From Candidatus Obscuribacterales bacterium (GTDB lineage: Bacteria > Cyanobacteriota > Vampirovibrionia > Obscuribacterales > Obscuribacteraceae): a stretch of 64,000 nt of DNA. Positions 9,129 to 16,963 of the stretch are shown in pieces (within the stretch, counting starts at the first letter, position 1; every line of letters starts with the position of its first letter). A program made the translations under genes and the position numbers. The notes beneath the pieces were generated by a model. That model searched no databases. It saw only the letters and a program-made list of their open reading frames with translations, and was not told the origin of the DNA. The DNA lies in assembly GCA_019745415.1 (NCBI GenBank), contig JAIETF010000069.1, forward strand, positions 17,262-81,261, given 5' to 3'.

Positions 9129-10508
9129 CTATACTTTCTCAGCGGCTCTCTCTGCTACTGTTAAATTCTTGTTCTCGAATTTCTTAGGCTCGATTTTTCT
9201 CACCACCTTGCCTTTAGATGTTTTCATTCGACCGGTGCGGTAGAGCCACATGACGATGGCGCGAGCCAACTTGGTGCTGTCGTGGTGTGCCACCGTCGTA
9301 TCAGAAGTAAGAGGTCGCTTGATCACAGTCAGACCTTGTTCTTTGACCTTCTCTGGGTCGAAGCGCACCACGGCGGTCTGGTCGGTCTTGCCTTCATTAA
9401 CCAAGACTGCATGCAAGAGCCTACCTTCATTTGTTTTGACAGAACCGGCATGTGCCAAAAGGGCTTCAACATGGTCCCCGACTGAATAGCCGGTGGTCTC
9501 ACCGGCTTGGGTGGAGACATTGCAAACATAAAGTTTACGACCTTCGGCAGCTCTAATAGCTGACACTATACCCGGTACCAAAAGATTGGGAATAATGGAA
9601 GTATACAAGCTCCCGGGCCCAAGCACGATTAGTTCGGCATCGAGAATAGCCTCCACTGCTTCTTGCACAGCTTCAGGCAGGGCGGGCTCGCAAGTAATTG
9701 TCTTAATGCGTTTGCCCACCGTGGTCAAAACAGACTCACCAGTCACTTTAGTGCCATCAACAAACTCAGCAGTTAATGTCAAACTAGACAAGGTAGATGG
9801 CAGCACTTGTCCGCAGCTATTCAAGACATGCGAGGCGGTGCGGGTAGCCTTAATGATATCACCACCGGTGACAGCGCAAAGAGCAGTGATGAAGAGATTA
9901 CCAAAACTATGGCCTTCTAGACCTTCGCCAGACTCGAAACGATAGCGAAAGAGTTCGGTGACTATCTTATCTTGATCGGCTAAAGCCGTGATGCAGTTTC
10001 TTATGTCGCCGGGGGGCAGCACTCCCAGTTCTTGCCTTAAACGCCCCGAACTGCCACCATCGTCGCCAACAGTGACTATAGCGGTCAAATTATTCGAATA
10101 ACGCTTCAAGCCATTCAGCAAGTTGGACAAACCGGTGCCACCGCCAACAACCACAATTTTGGGTCCACGCTCAAGATAGCGGCGGCGATAGAGTACATCG
10201 GGGATAGCCTCGCGGTCATCAGGCAGATAAGCGCCAAGCACCCGCTGCGTCACTCGCACCACAGAAAAAAGTAAGCCGATAGATCCAAGCGAGAGAAAAA
10301 TGATGCCGTTAACTTTACTGGGCAAAACGGCAGCGGTATCAGAAAGCACTTCGTGCATAAACTTCTGAATGCGCAAAACTGGATGTTTATCTAGCAACCA
10401 GAGCACACCAAATACAATGGCGGCTATGCTCATGAGAATTACAAGAATATAGCGCTTCAGCCCAGGCAAAAGGAAACTTCTGATGCGATAAAGGAAAGAG
10501 CGCTTCAT
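9129..10508 (-). CDS. yvcK: YvcK/CofD-like gluconeogenesis factor with membrane anchor
   Basis: YvcK-type proteins bind UDP-sugars and are needed for growth on gluconeogenic carbon and for peptidoglycan synthesis in Bacillus. The core (about residues 117-435) starts KIVVVGGGTGLSNLL, followed by VTVGDDGGSSGRLR and GVLPPGDIRNC, which are family signatures. Two hydrophobic helices precede it at about 20-39 and 66-86, so the core is probably tethered to the inner face of the membrane. The Bacillus protein lacks these helices. The start overlaps the RapZ-domain gene by 4 bp. The basic tail after 430 is poorly conserved. Confidence 0.92.
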   Translation of the reverse strand: MKRSFLYRIRSFLLPGLKRYILVILMSIAAIVFGVLWLLDKHPVLRIQKFMHEVLSDTAAVLPSKVNGIIFLSLGSIGLLFSVVRVTQRVLGAYLPDDREAIPDVLYRRRYLERGPKIVVVGGGTGLSNLLNGLKRYSNNLTAIVTVGDDGGSSGRLRQELGVLPPGDIRNCITALADQDKIVTELFRYRFESGEGLEGHSFGNLFITALCAVTGGDIIKATRTASHVLNSCGQVLPSTLSSLTLTAEFVDGTKVTGESVLTTVGKRIKTITCEPALPEAVQEAVEAILDAELIVLGPGSLYTSIIPNLLVPGIVSAIRAAEGRKLYVCNVSTQAGETTGYSVGDHVEALLAHAGSVKTNEGRLLHAVLVNEGKTDQTAVVRFDPEKVKEQGLTVIKRPLTSDTTVAHHDSTKLARAIVMWLYRTGRMKTSKGKVVRKIEPKKFENKNLTVAERAAEKV

Positions 10509-10987
10509 TTGCTGCCTTGCCCGCCTCCGCCTGGAACGGTTATCGAACTGCGTGCTTCCAGTTGCCTGAAAACACCCATCTCTCGATGCTCGATATCAAT
10601 AACTATATCTGGATACTTGGCTCTCAACGCTTCGGCAAGAGTCTCGGCTACCGACACCGAACGGTGCTGCCCACCGGTGCAACCAAGTGCGATGGTAAAG
10701 ACGTGACTCTTGGTTGCGAACATCAATGGCATTACTTGCTCGACAAGCGGCAAAAGATGCTCAAGAAAACCGCAAGCACTGCCCTGCTCCATAACATAGT
10801 CTCGCACAGGTTTATCTAAACCGGAAAGCGGGCGCAACTCCTCCACCCAATAGGGATTTTGGAGAAAGCGAACATCAAAGAGCAGATTAGCTACGGGCGG
10901 ATCACCCTTCTTGAAGCCAAAGGAAATTATCTTGATTCGGTGTGACTCGTCGTGCTCTAGCACTTTATTAGTACTGTCCTTCACCAC
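10505..10987 (-). CDS. RapZ C-terminal domain protein (no ATPase domain)
   Basis: The 160 residues match only the C-terminal half of RapZ: SFGFKKGDP (22-30), DVRFLQNP (38-45), GCTGGQHRSV (102-111) and HRE (134-136). In E. coli this half binds the small RNAs GlmY and GlmZ and senses glucosamine 6-phosphate. The N-terminal P-loop kinase-like half is absent. Only 13 bp separate this gene from def, so it has not been missed upstream. The gene sits between def and yvcK, as full-length rapZ does beside yvcK in Gram-positives. A metabolite-binding role connected to YvcK is an inference. Confidence 0.88.
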   Translation of the reverse strand: MVKDSTNKVLEHDESHRIKIISFGFKKGDPPVANLLFDVRFLQNPYWVEELRPLSGLDKPVRDYVMEQGSACGFLEHLLPLVEQVMPLMFATKSHVFTIALGCTGGQHRSVSVAETLAEALRAKYPDIVIDIEHREMGVFRQLEARSSITVPGGGGQGSK

Positions 10988-11000
10988 TCTGCCTTTTCGG

Positions 11001-11591
11001 TTAGCTGGTCACAGCTTCTTTGCTGGGCACGGACAGGGTTAGCCCCTCATCTTCTTCGCCCAGTTTCTTTGAAATCTCTTCAGCATCTCCATCAAGAAGC
11101 CCTGCTTTGGTCATTTCCAGGTCTCTCTTCAATTCATTGGTGGCCTTTTCGATGAAAAGCTTGCCGTCAAGGTGGTCGATTTCATGCTGAATAGCCCGAC
11201 TAAGCAGATTGCCCTCGGCTGTCAGCTTCAGTGTCTGCCCTTTCAAGTTCTGAAAACGCACGACTACTTTTGATGCTCTCTTCACTTCAAAAAAGACATC
11301 TGGAAAGCTTAAGCAGCCCTCTTGACCAATCATTTCACCGTCTTTCTCAATAATCTCGGGATTTATAAAGACGATGGGCTTGGCCGGCTCTTCCTCAGAG
11401 CTGACGTCGATGACCATGAGGCGCTTAGATACGCCTACCTGAGGAGCAGCCAAACCGACTCCATCGCTCTTGTACATGGTGTCGAGCATATCTTGGGCGA
11501 GTTTGCGTACCGAGGCATCGATTATAGTTATCTTCCTGGCCTTCTGCTTCAGCACTGGGTCTGGATAAATTCGTAACTTTAATACCGACAT
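11001..11591 (-). CDS. def: Peptide deformylase
   Basis: Def removes the formyl group from nascent proteins. All three motifs are present, numbered from the ATG at 11591: GVGLAAPQ at 44-51, EGCLS with metal ligand C93, and QHEIDH with H136 and H140. A TTG six bases upstream is in frame, but GGAGG lies only 1 bp from it and 7 bp from the ATG, so I chose the ATG. The 196-residue protein has about 30 extra acidic C-terminal residues compared with E. coli Def. It is first in the unit that continues with the RapZ domain gene and yvcK. Confidence 0.95.
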   Translation of the reverse strand: MSVLKLRIYPDPVLKQKARKITIIDASVRKLAQDMLDTMYKSDGVGLAAPQVGVSKRLMVIDVSSEEEPAKPIVFINPEIIEKDGEMIGQEGCLSFPDVFFEVKRASKVVVRFQNLKGQTLKLTAEGNLLSRAIQHEIDHLDGKLFIEKATNELKRDLEMTKAGLLDGDAEEISKKLGEEDEGLTLSVPSKEAVTS

Positions 11592-11667
11592 CTTCAAGCC
11601 TCCGTATATATGGCGTATTTTAGCCCAAGACTAGCCAAGAGGTCCAGTTCTTAATAGAATACTTGCG

Positions 11668-12882
11668 ATGAACTCAACTAAAAACTTACCAAAACCCGGG
11701 TTAAAGCCCTCATTTCAGCATTCTTTCAGGCTCTCTCGGCACCCTGAGCGCTTCTTCACCCTGGCAACCGCCTTTTCTATTTCTCTCATAGCAGCCCAAA
11801 GAGGGCAAGCTGCCGACTGGGGGTATGAAGACGGAGCCGTTGAGAAGCAAGAAAGCCAACCGGCAATTAAGCCGGCAAATAAGCCGGTAACAAAAGCAGT
11901 AACCATGGCGGAGACTTCCAAAACAAGTGCCAAAGCCAGTGTCAAAACAGTTGGGCAAGGCGAAACAAAACAGCCAAATTCTAATAAGCCTCTAAATTTA
12001 GATAAGCAAGCAAGCTTAAGCAACCAGATCAAACTAGATGATAAAACTTCATGGCTGGAAATATTTGCCCTGGTAGCTTCCAGCGAAGGAGACGACCGTT
12101 TGGCGGTCAAATCTCTTTCTACTCTAAATTATGAACTGAGAGGCAAACTCGAACAGTTTCTAGACAAGAGACTGGCCGAGCCGAGCTTGAGCCCTCTATA
12201 CAAAAACATCGCACCAATTTGGGCCGAGATTCGCCCTAAAGTAATGAGCCAAGTCGACTATAAAGAAAGTTACCGCCTGCTCTTTCGAGCCCTGATCAGA
12301 CACTGGCTATTGAAGACCCAAAGAGCCCAAAGCCTGGATGGGCATAGCGCCCAAGCGCTCAGCCTGGAGTCGGCCAGTAAAGAGAAAGAGCCAGAGAAAC
12401 AAAACCAGGAAAAGGAAAAGCAAAAGACAGAGACTAAAATTGAAAAGGGCGATGGCTACACCGAAGACCTATTTGCCGACCTAATCGGTCCGGCCCGAGT
12501 AGCGGAGCCGGGTCCACCGCCTTTGACCGAGGAGGCAGTGAAAGCCTATGCCGACATGACTTGCTTTCTATACAGCAAGAAGCATCCTGACAAGTCGGTG
12601 GATCAGGAAGACAACAGAGAGATTTTTGCCGGCGTGATCAGAGACCGCTTTCTTTCAGCACCGTCTGAGAAAGCACGTTTTGCGATGTGCAATTTCGATC
12701 TCACTTGGGCGGCATTTCGGTGCAAGTATCTTGATGCAGGCGCGGCCGAAAAACAACGCCTGGAAATTTACAGTCAAGACAGTCTCACCGGCAAAGAACT
12801 GACCAAGCTTTATGGTATGGGTCCTTGGGCCGAAAGCAACCTCAAGAAAACGGCGCCTTTAGTAAAGCCGAAAGCGCCATGA
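11668..12882 (+). CDS. Exported protein of unknown function, charged linker
   Basis: No known family was recognised. It has 404 residues. Residues 28-48 form a likely signal peptide that ends GQA-A. Residues 60-130 are a low-complexity Lys/Ala/Thr region. A helical segment at about 133-215 (SWLEIFALVASSEGDDR onward) is followed by a Glu/Lys-rich stretch at 235-265 and a second ordered region at 270-395. Its 3' end overlaps the convergent prenyltransferase gene by 24 bp. The reading frame is supported by its length, the signal peptide and codon pattern. Confidence 0.65.
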   Translation: MNSTKNLPKPGLKPSFQHSFRLSRHPERFFTLATAFSISLIAAQRGQAADWGYEDGAVEKQESQPAIKPANKPVTKAVTMAETSKTSAKASVKTVGQGETKQPNSNKPLNLDKQASLSNQIKLDDKTSWLEIFALVASSEGDDRLAVKSLSTLNYELRGKLEQFLDKRLAEPSLSPLYKNIAPIWAEIRPKVMSQVDYKESYRLLFRALIRHWLLKTQRAQSLDGHSAQALSLESASKEKEPEKQNQEKEKQKTETKIEKGDGYTEDLFADLIGPARVAEPGPPPLTEEAVKAYADMTCFLYSKKHPDKSVDQEDNREIFAGVIRDRFLSAPSEKARFAMCNFDLTWAAFRCKYLDAGAAEKQRLEIYSQDSLTGKELTKLYGMGPWAESNLKKTAPLVKPKAP

Positions 12883-13884
12883 ATCAATTGCGTGCACAAT
12901 AAACTTGAGATAGGTCTCAATGTGCCCATAAACCACGAGGAAACAAGAAAGCACCCAGATCAGCACGGCATTCTGAATTGGTCTATCTTTCAAGAGCACT
13001 TCTTCTGGCGAACCAGTGCTGGTATCACGTTCACTCAAAACAAGATAGCGCAACACTCCATAAAGAACAGGAGGAATTGTAATCATCATCCAAGAACCGT
13101 AAGCTGAATTGAAGCAATACAGACAGTAAGATGTCACCAATGACGGTACTATCACAGCCTCCATGCGGTCGAGAAGCGAAAGGGAATACTTGCCAAGCAC
13201 TTTGCGGTGATGAGCGGCATCAGCCCCAAGAGCACGAAATTCCTGCCTTCTTTTCTCTAGAGCCAAAAAGAGCGAACCCAAAGATGTACAAATCAAGAAC
13301 CAAGGAGACAAATATATCTCGTGACCGCCGCGCGCACCGCTCAAGTTATGCAAATCAGGGAAAAGACCAGCGGGTAACAGGTCGAGAATGAAAGAACCGC
13401 TGGCGGAAGCAGCAGCGGCACCAGCCAAAGCTCTTAGGACAAAGCCGGAAGCGATACAGAAGACATCGAGAATGACTCTATGCTTGAGCCTGGTGACATA
13501 AGCGGCTTGCAGCAATAGATAAGCCAAAATAACTAGACAAAGCGCTGGTCTGACCAGGTAGGCTAGCAGGAAGCTAACTAAAATAGCCAAAAGACCAACT
13601 GTCACAGCCGCCTTTACGGAGATTAGACCAGAAGCAATTGGCCGCTTGCACTTGGTGGGATGTTTTCTGTCGGCTTCAACATCAAGAATATCGTTGAAAA
13701 CATAGACAGAACCAGACACCGCACAAAGAGAAAGAACGCAAACTCCCACATGCAGGAGGACATCGGGTCTGGTCAGTTGCCCGGCAAATAGAGCCGGGGC
13801 GAAGGCAATGAGATTTTTAGTCCACTGGCGCGGTCTAAGAAGCTTTATATAGGCGGACCGGGGTGCTTTATCTGAACTGGACAT
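12859..13884 (-). CDS. UbiA-family prenyltransferase, decaprenyl-phosphate phosphoribosyltransferase-like
   Basis: This is an integral membrane protein of 341 residues with about eight hydrophobic helices. It opens LLRPRQWTKNLIAFAPALFAG and carries the first Asp-rich motif NDILDVEADRKHPTKCKRPI at about 64-83. That form (RPRQWxKN plus DxEADRxHPxKxxRPIASG) is typical of DPPR synthase (Rv3806c in Mycobacterium), which attaches phosphoribose to decaprenyl phosphate. The second site contains LEKRRQEF and HHRKVLGKYS. A role in making a lipid-linked pentose donor for a surface glycan is inferred. cobU lies 19 bp upstream on the same strand. Confidence 0.82.
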   Translation of the reverse strand: MSSSDKAPRSAYIKLLRPRQWTKNLIAFAPALFAGQLTRPDVLLHVGVCVLSLCAVSGSVYVFNDILDVEADRKHPTKCKRPIASGLISVKAAVTVGLLAILVSFLLAYLVRPALCLVILAYLLLQAAYVTRLKHRVILDVFCIASGFVLRALAGAAAASASGSFILDLLPAGLFPDLHNLSGARGGHEIYLSPWFLICTSLGSLFLALEKRRQEFRALGADAAHHRKVLGKYSLSLLDRMEAVIVPSLVTSYCLYCFNSAYGSWMMITIPPVLYGVLRYLVLSERDTSTGSPEEVLLKDRPIQNAVLIWVLSCFLVVYGHIETYLKFIVHAIDSWRFRLY

Positions 13885-13903
13885 GAATCAATTATAAAGG
13901 CAA

Positions 13904-14494
13904 TTACTTAAGCCGCAAAGGTAATCCACTAAAGCAGATGTAAACAGCTTCAGCCCAGGCGGCCGCTCTCTGGTTGGCAAGTCCAAGCAAGTCCCGATAA
14001 ATTCTAGCCAGTTGCACTTCGGGGACTATTGCCATGCCCACCTCATTTGAAACGAGAATGAAGTCGTAATCTTGTCTCGCTCTTGCCGCGTCCAATAGAG
14101 AATCTACTTCCTTAAGTACGTTTTCTTCGAGGCAGGCCAGAACCTCGACTGAACTGAGCCCGGAGGGCATAGAAAGCAAGAGATTAGAGACAAAAAGTGA
14201 AAGACAATCGAGCAAAACCAAACCCCTGCCGGAAGAGGGACTAGGTAGCTCGATAATTGCTTTTGATACCATCAGCGGTTCTTCGACGGTATGCCAATCG
14301 GCAGGACGCCGACCTTGGTGATTAGAGATGCGCAGCACGATTTCTTGATCTTCTTTGTCGACACCCATCGTTGCCAGATAGGTAACAGGCAGCCTCGATG
14401 CAAGAGCGAGCTTTTCCGCCAATTTAGACTTCCCAGACCTGGCACCACCGGTGATGAAGGTCAATCTTTCACTGTTCTCGGTCAAATTGTTCAC
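13904..14494 (-). CDS. cobU: Adenosylcobinamide kinase/guanylyltransferase CobU
   Basis: CobU phosphorylates adenosylcobinamide and then transfers GMP to it, in late assembly or salvage of cobalamin. It has the P-loop GGARSGKS at about 16-23. The segment RISNHQGRRPADWHTVEEP contains the His that takes the guanylyl group, and LLDCLSLFVSNLLL, SNEVGMAIVPE and YRDLLGLANQ follow. At 196 residues it is full length. No other corrin gene is present in the window. It appears to be first in a two-gene unit with the prenyltransferase. The 89 bp upstream are too short for a full cobalamin riboswitch. Confidence 0.93.
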   Translation of the reverse strand: MNNLTENSERLTFITGGARSGKSKLAEKLALASRLPVTYLATMGVDKEDQEIVLRISNHQGRRPADWHTVEEPLMVSKAIIELPSPSSGRGLVLLDCLSLFVSNLLLSMPSGLSSVEVLACLEENVLKEVDSLLDAARARQDYDFILVSNEVGMAIVPEVQLARIYRDLLGLANQRAAAWAEAVYICFSGLPLRLK

Positions 14495-14583
14495 CTCTTC
14501 CCCTAAGTTTGCTGGTTGCTGAAACGGTCAAAAACGCTTAAGCTATTGCTATCAGAATGCTACAAAAATACTAATTTATTTCG

Positions 14584-15519
14584 ATGTCGTCTATGTCAGC
14601 ACAGAACTTGCCACAAAACGACAAAAATCAGCTCAATCTCTTTCAAGGTAGGTATCAGCCGAACTTCCTTGAGAAGACTCGACCTGCTAAAAGCGCAAAA
14701 AAAACTGGTGACGACTCGCCCGAAAAAATTGCCGGACAGATAAACGAATTATACCGTTCGTTTATGCAAACCTATGTCAGGCAGATAAACAACGATACAC
14801 TGAATGTCACCATAGGCGGGGTCAGAATCGGCAGTGCCAAATATTCCAGACTGGCGCAAATTAATCTAAAGTCGCGCATTATTACCTTTTCACGCTTCGC
14901 CATAGAGAATGTGCCGGAAAGAGGAAGGCGCTATTTAGTTTTGCATGAGCTGGCCCATGTGATTGAGGCTTCACATAACAAACATTTCTGGAATCAAGTG
15001 GAGAGGTTCGAACCGGAATACAAAGAGATAGGCGTAGCCCTAGACCGTGCCTTCAAGAAAAATGTGCAGAGATTTGAAGCCAGGCAAGCGCGCAAAGAAG
15101 CGCAAACCCTGGAAGGAGCTTTACGAGATCTCAACTTGCAAGGGGCAAAAAACCTGCTTTGGACGCCGGAATACGGCATTATAGAAAGAGGCGACCTGAA
15201 ACTGGGTCTGCAGCAGGACCAACTGCAACTCTTTACCGCCGAGGTCTCAAGGTCATACTTTGATGAAGCATTCGATGAATACCTGGCCCTGAGAAATGAT
15301 GACGACGACACAATCGAACTCAGCCAGGAAGCCTTTGAAGAACGCCAGAGAAAAAGTTGGGAAGACTTTATGCGCCCGGACCCCGTACTCGACAGCAAAC
15401 CACAGCCAAGTAAAGACTGTTTAGACAATTTAAACAATGCAAACGATATCGACTTGGATGCCTGGTATGAAGACGACTTTTCCGACGGTTCAGCCTTTGG
15501 CACCATGAGCGGGGGCTAA
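14584..15519 (+). CDS. YgjP-like metallopeptidase domain protein
   Basis: The zinc motif HELAHVIEASHNKHFW lies at about residues 121-136, with HExxH plus a downstream His before FW. This is the signature of the YgjP/WLM-like (DUF45) metallopeptidase group. The domain is embedded in a 311-residue protein. About 55 residues precede the helix NELYRSFMQTYVRQINND. An acidic C-terminal region of about 130 residues follows, rich in Asp and Glu at the end. E. coli YgjP is much shorter. The substrate is unknown. A weak hairpin with a T-run follows the stop codon. Confidence 0.75.
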   Translation: MSSMSAQNLPQNDKNQLNLFQGRYQPNFLEKTRPAKSAKKTGDDSPEKIAGQINELYRSFMQTYVRQINNDTLNVTIGGVRIGSAKYSRLAQINLKSRIITFSRFAIENVPERGRRYLVLHELAHVIEASHNKHFWNQVERFEPEYKEIGVALDRAFKKNVQRFEARQARKEAQTLEGALRDLNLQGAKNLLWTPEYGIIERGDLKLGLQQDQLQLFTAEVSRSYFDEAFDEYLALRNDDDDTIELSQEAFEERQRKSWEDFMRPDPVLDSKPQPSKDCLDNLNNANDIDLDAWYEDDFSDGSAFGTMSGG

Positions 15520-15528
15520 TCAGCCAAC

Positions 15529-15555
15529 CTCTTTTGAAAGAGCTTAATTTTTTTT
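15529..15555 (+). terminator. Small hairpin with T8 run after the YgjP-like gene
   Basis: CTCTTT and AAAGAG form a short stem at 15529-15542. Five bases later there is a run of eight T at 15548-15555. It lies just after the stop at 15519 and before fabF. The stem is short and its loop is tight, so it may be a weak terminator. Confidence 0.5.
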
Positions 15556-15684
15556 AGGGGCTAATCAGTATAGTAGTTATTAGAATTACATCTTCGAAGC
15601 AACGGCTTCTGCCGTATTGATGCGCCCACGAGACGGACGGCAATACAGAGCGGATGCATGGCAAGAATTAGGTGGTAATCAGAA

Positions 15685-16950
15685 ATGAAAAGAAGAGTCG
15701 TAGTTACTGGCATAGGCATAGTATCGCCTGTTGGTTTGACGACAGAAGAGACTTGGAAAAATTTGCTTTCCGGCGTCTCAGGCGTTGACTTTCTCACCCT
15801 ATTCAATCCTGACCAATTCGGCATGGAAACACGAATCGGAGCTGAAGTTAAGAACTTCGATATACAGCAGTTTTATCCGGACAAGCGCAAGGCCGGAGCC
15901 TTTATGAAGGAAATGGACCGGGTGACGCTCCTGGCCATGGCGGCGGCTAAACTCGCTTTTGAAGACAGCAAGCTGCAAGTGAATGAAGAGAATGCCCACA
16001 GGGTGTCCACCTTCATTGGCACAGGCGTAGGGGGATTGACCACCACCACCCAAGACTATCAAAAGCTTTTGGAAGGCGGCCCGAAGAGAGTTGGCGTGCG
16101 CTCAGTGATCAAGCTTATGCCCAATGCTCCTTCCGGTCAGGTTGCCATCGAATTTGGTGCCAAGGGCAGAGCCAAGGGTGACGCCACCGCCTGTGCTTCT
16201 GGTCTTGATTCAATATTAGACGCCCTTATGTATATTCAAGATAACCGCGCCGACGTAGTCATCACCGGCGGTGCAGAAGCGGCGATCAATAGCGTCGGAG
16301 TATGTTCATTCAACAATATGACGGCCCTAAGCAAGCGCAATAACGATCCCAAAAAAGCCAGCCGCCCCTTCATGAAAGATCGTGATGGCTTTGTTATCGG
16401 TGAGGGTGCTGCTGTTCTCATTTTAGAAGAATTAGAACATGCCCGCAAACGCGGCGCCACCATTTATGCTGAGGTAAAAGGCGGTGGTGCCAGCTGCGAT
16501 GCCAACCATATCGTTGCCCCTCTCGAAAATGGCGAAGGGGCTGTTAGAGCCATGAAAGAAGCTCTGCAAGACGCTGGAGTAGCTATTGACCAAGTGGATT
16601 ATATCAACGCTCACGGTACTTCAACACCGCTCAACGACGCAGCTGAAACTAGAGCACTGAAGACAGTATTCGGCGACCATGCCAAGAAATTGGCCATTTC
16701 TTCAACCAAATCGATGATTGGGCACCTGCTTGGAGCAGCCGGCGCAGTAGGTGCGGCGGTGACCGCCCTTTCTATCAAGGAAGGAAAAGTTCACCCTACC
16801 ATCAATCACGATTCGGATGAAAAAGACCCTGTTTGCGATTTGGATTATGTGCCAAATGTCAGCCGCGAACTAAAAGTAAGAAACGCTTTGATAGAAGCTC
16901 TAGGCTTTGGTGGTCATAACACTGTCATAGTCATGGGTGCTGTCGATTAG
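15685..16950 (+). CDS. fabF: Beta-ketoacyl-ACP synthase II
   Basis: FabF elongates fatty acids by condensing acyl chains with malonyl-ACP. The triad is complete: C170 in GDATACASG, H310 in NAHGTSTPLND and H347 in KSMIGHLLGAAG. The N-terminus RRVVVTGIGIVSPVG is standard, and 421 residues is slightly longer than E. coli FabF. GGTGG before the ATG is a likely ribosome site. acpP and fabG are not adjacent, so this is a stand-alone copy. It is convergent with the 1842-residue protein gene, 13 bp away. Confidence 0.94.
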   Translation: MKRRVVVTGIGIVSPVGLTTEETWKNLLSGVSGVDFLTLFNPDQFGMETRIGAEVKNFDIQQFYPDKRKAGAFMKEMDRVTLLAMAAAKLAFEDSKLQVNEENAHRVSTFIGTGVGGLTTTTQDYQKLLEGGPKRVGVRSVIKLMPNAPSGQVAIEFGAKGRAKGDATACASGLDSILDALMYIQDNRADVVITGGAEAAINSVGVCSFNNMTALSKRNNDPKKASRPFMKDRDGFVIGEGAAVLILEELEHARKRGATIYAEVKGGGASCDANHIVAPLENGEGAVRAMKEALQDAGVAIDQVDYINAHGTSTPLNDAAETRALKTVFGDHAKKLAISSTKSMIGHLLGAAGAVGAAVTALSIKEGKVHPTINHDSDEKDPVCDLDYVPNVSRELKVRNALIEALGFGGHNTVIVMGAVD

Positions 16951-16963
16951 GATCTAGCCTAAA

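Noticed and set aside
14495..14583. Cobalamin riboswitch before cobU
   Set aside because: Only 89 bp are available and no B12-box-like sequence is seen.
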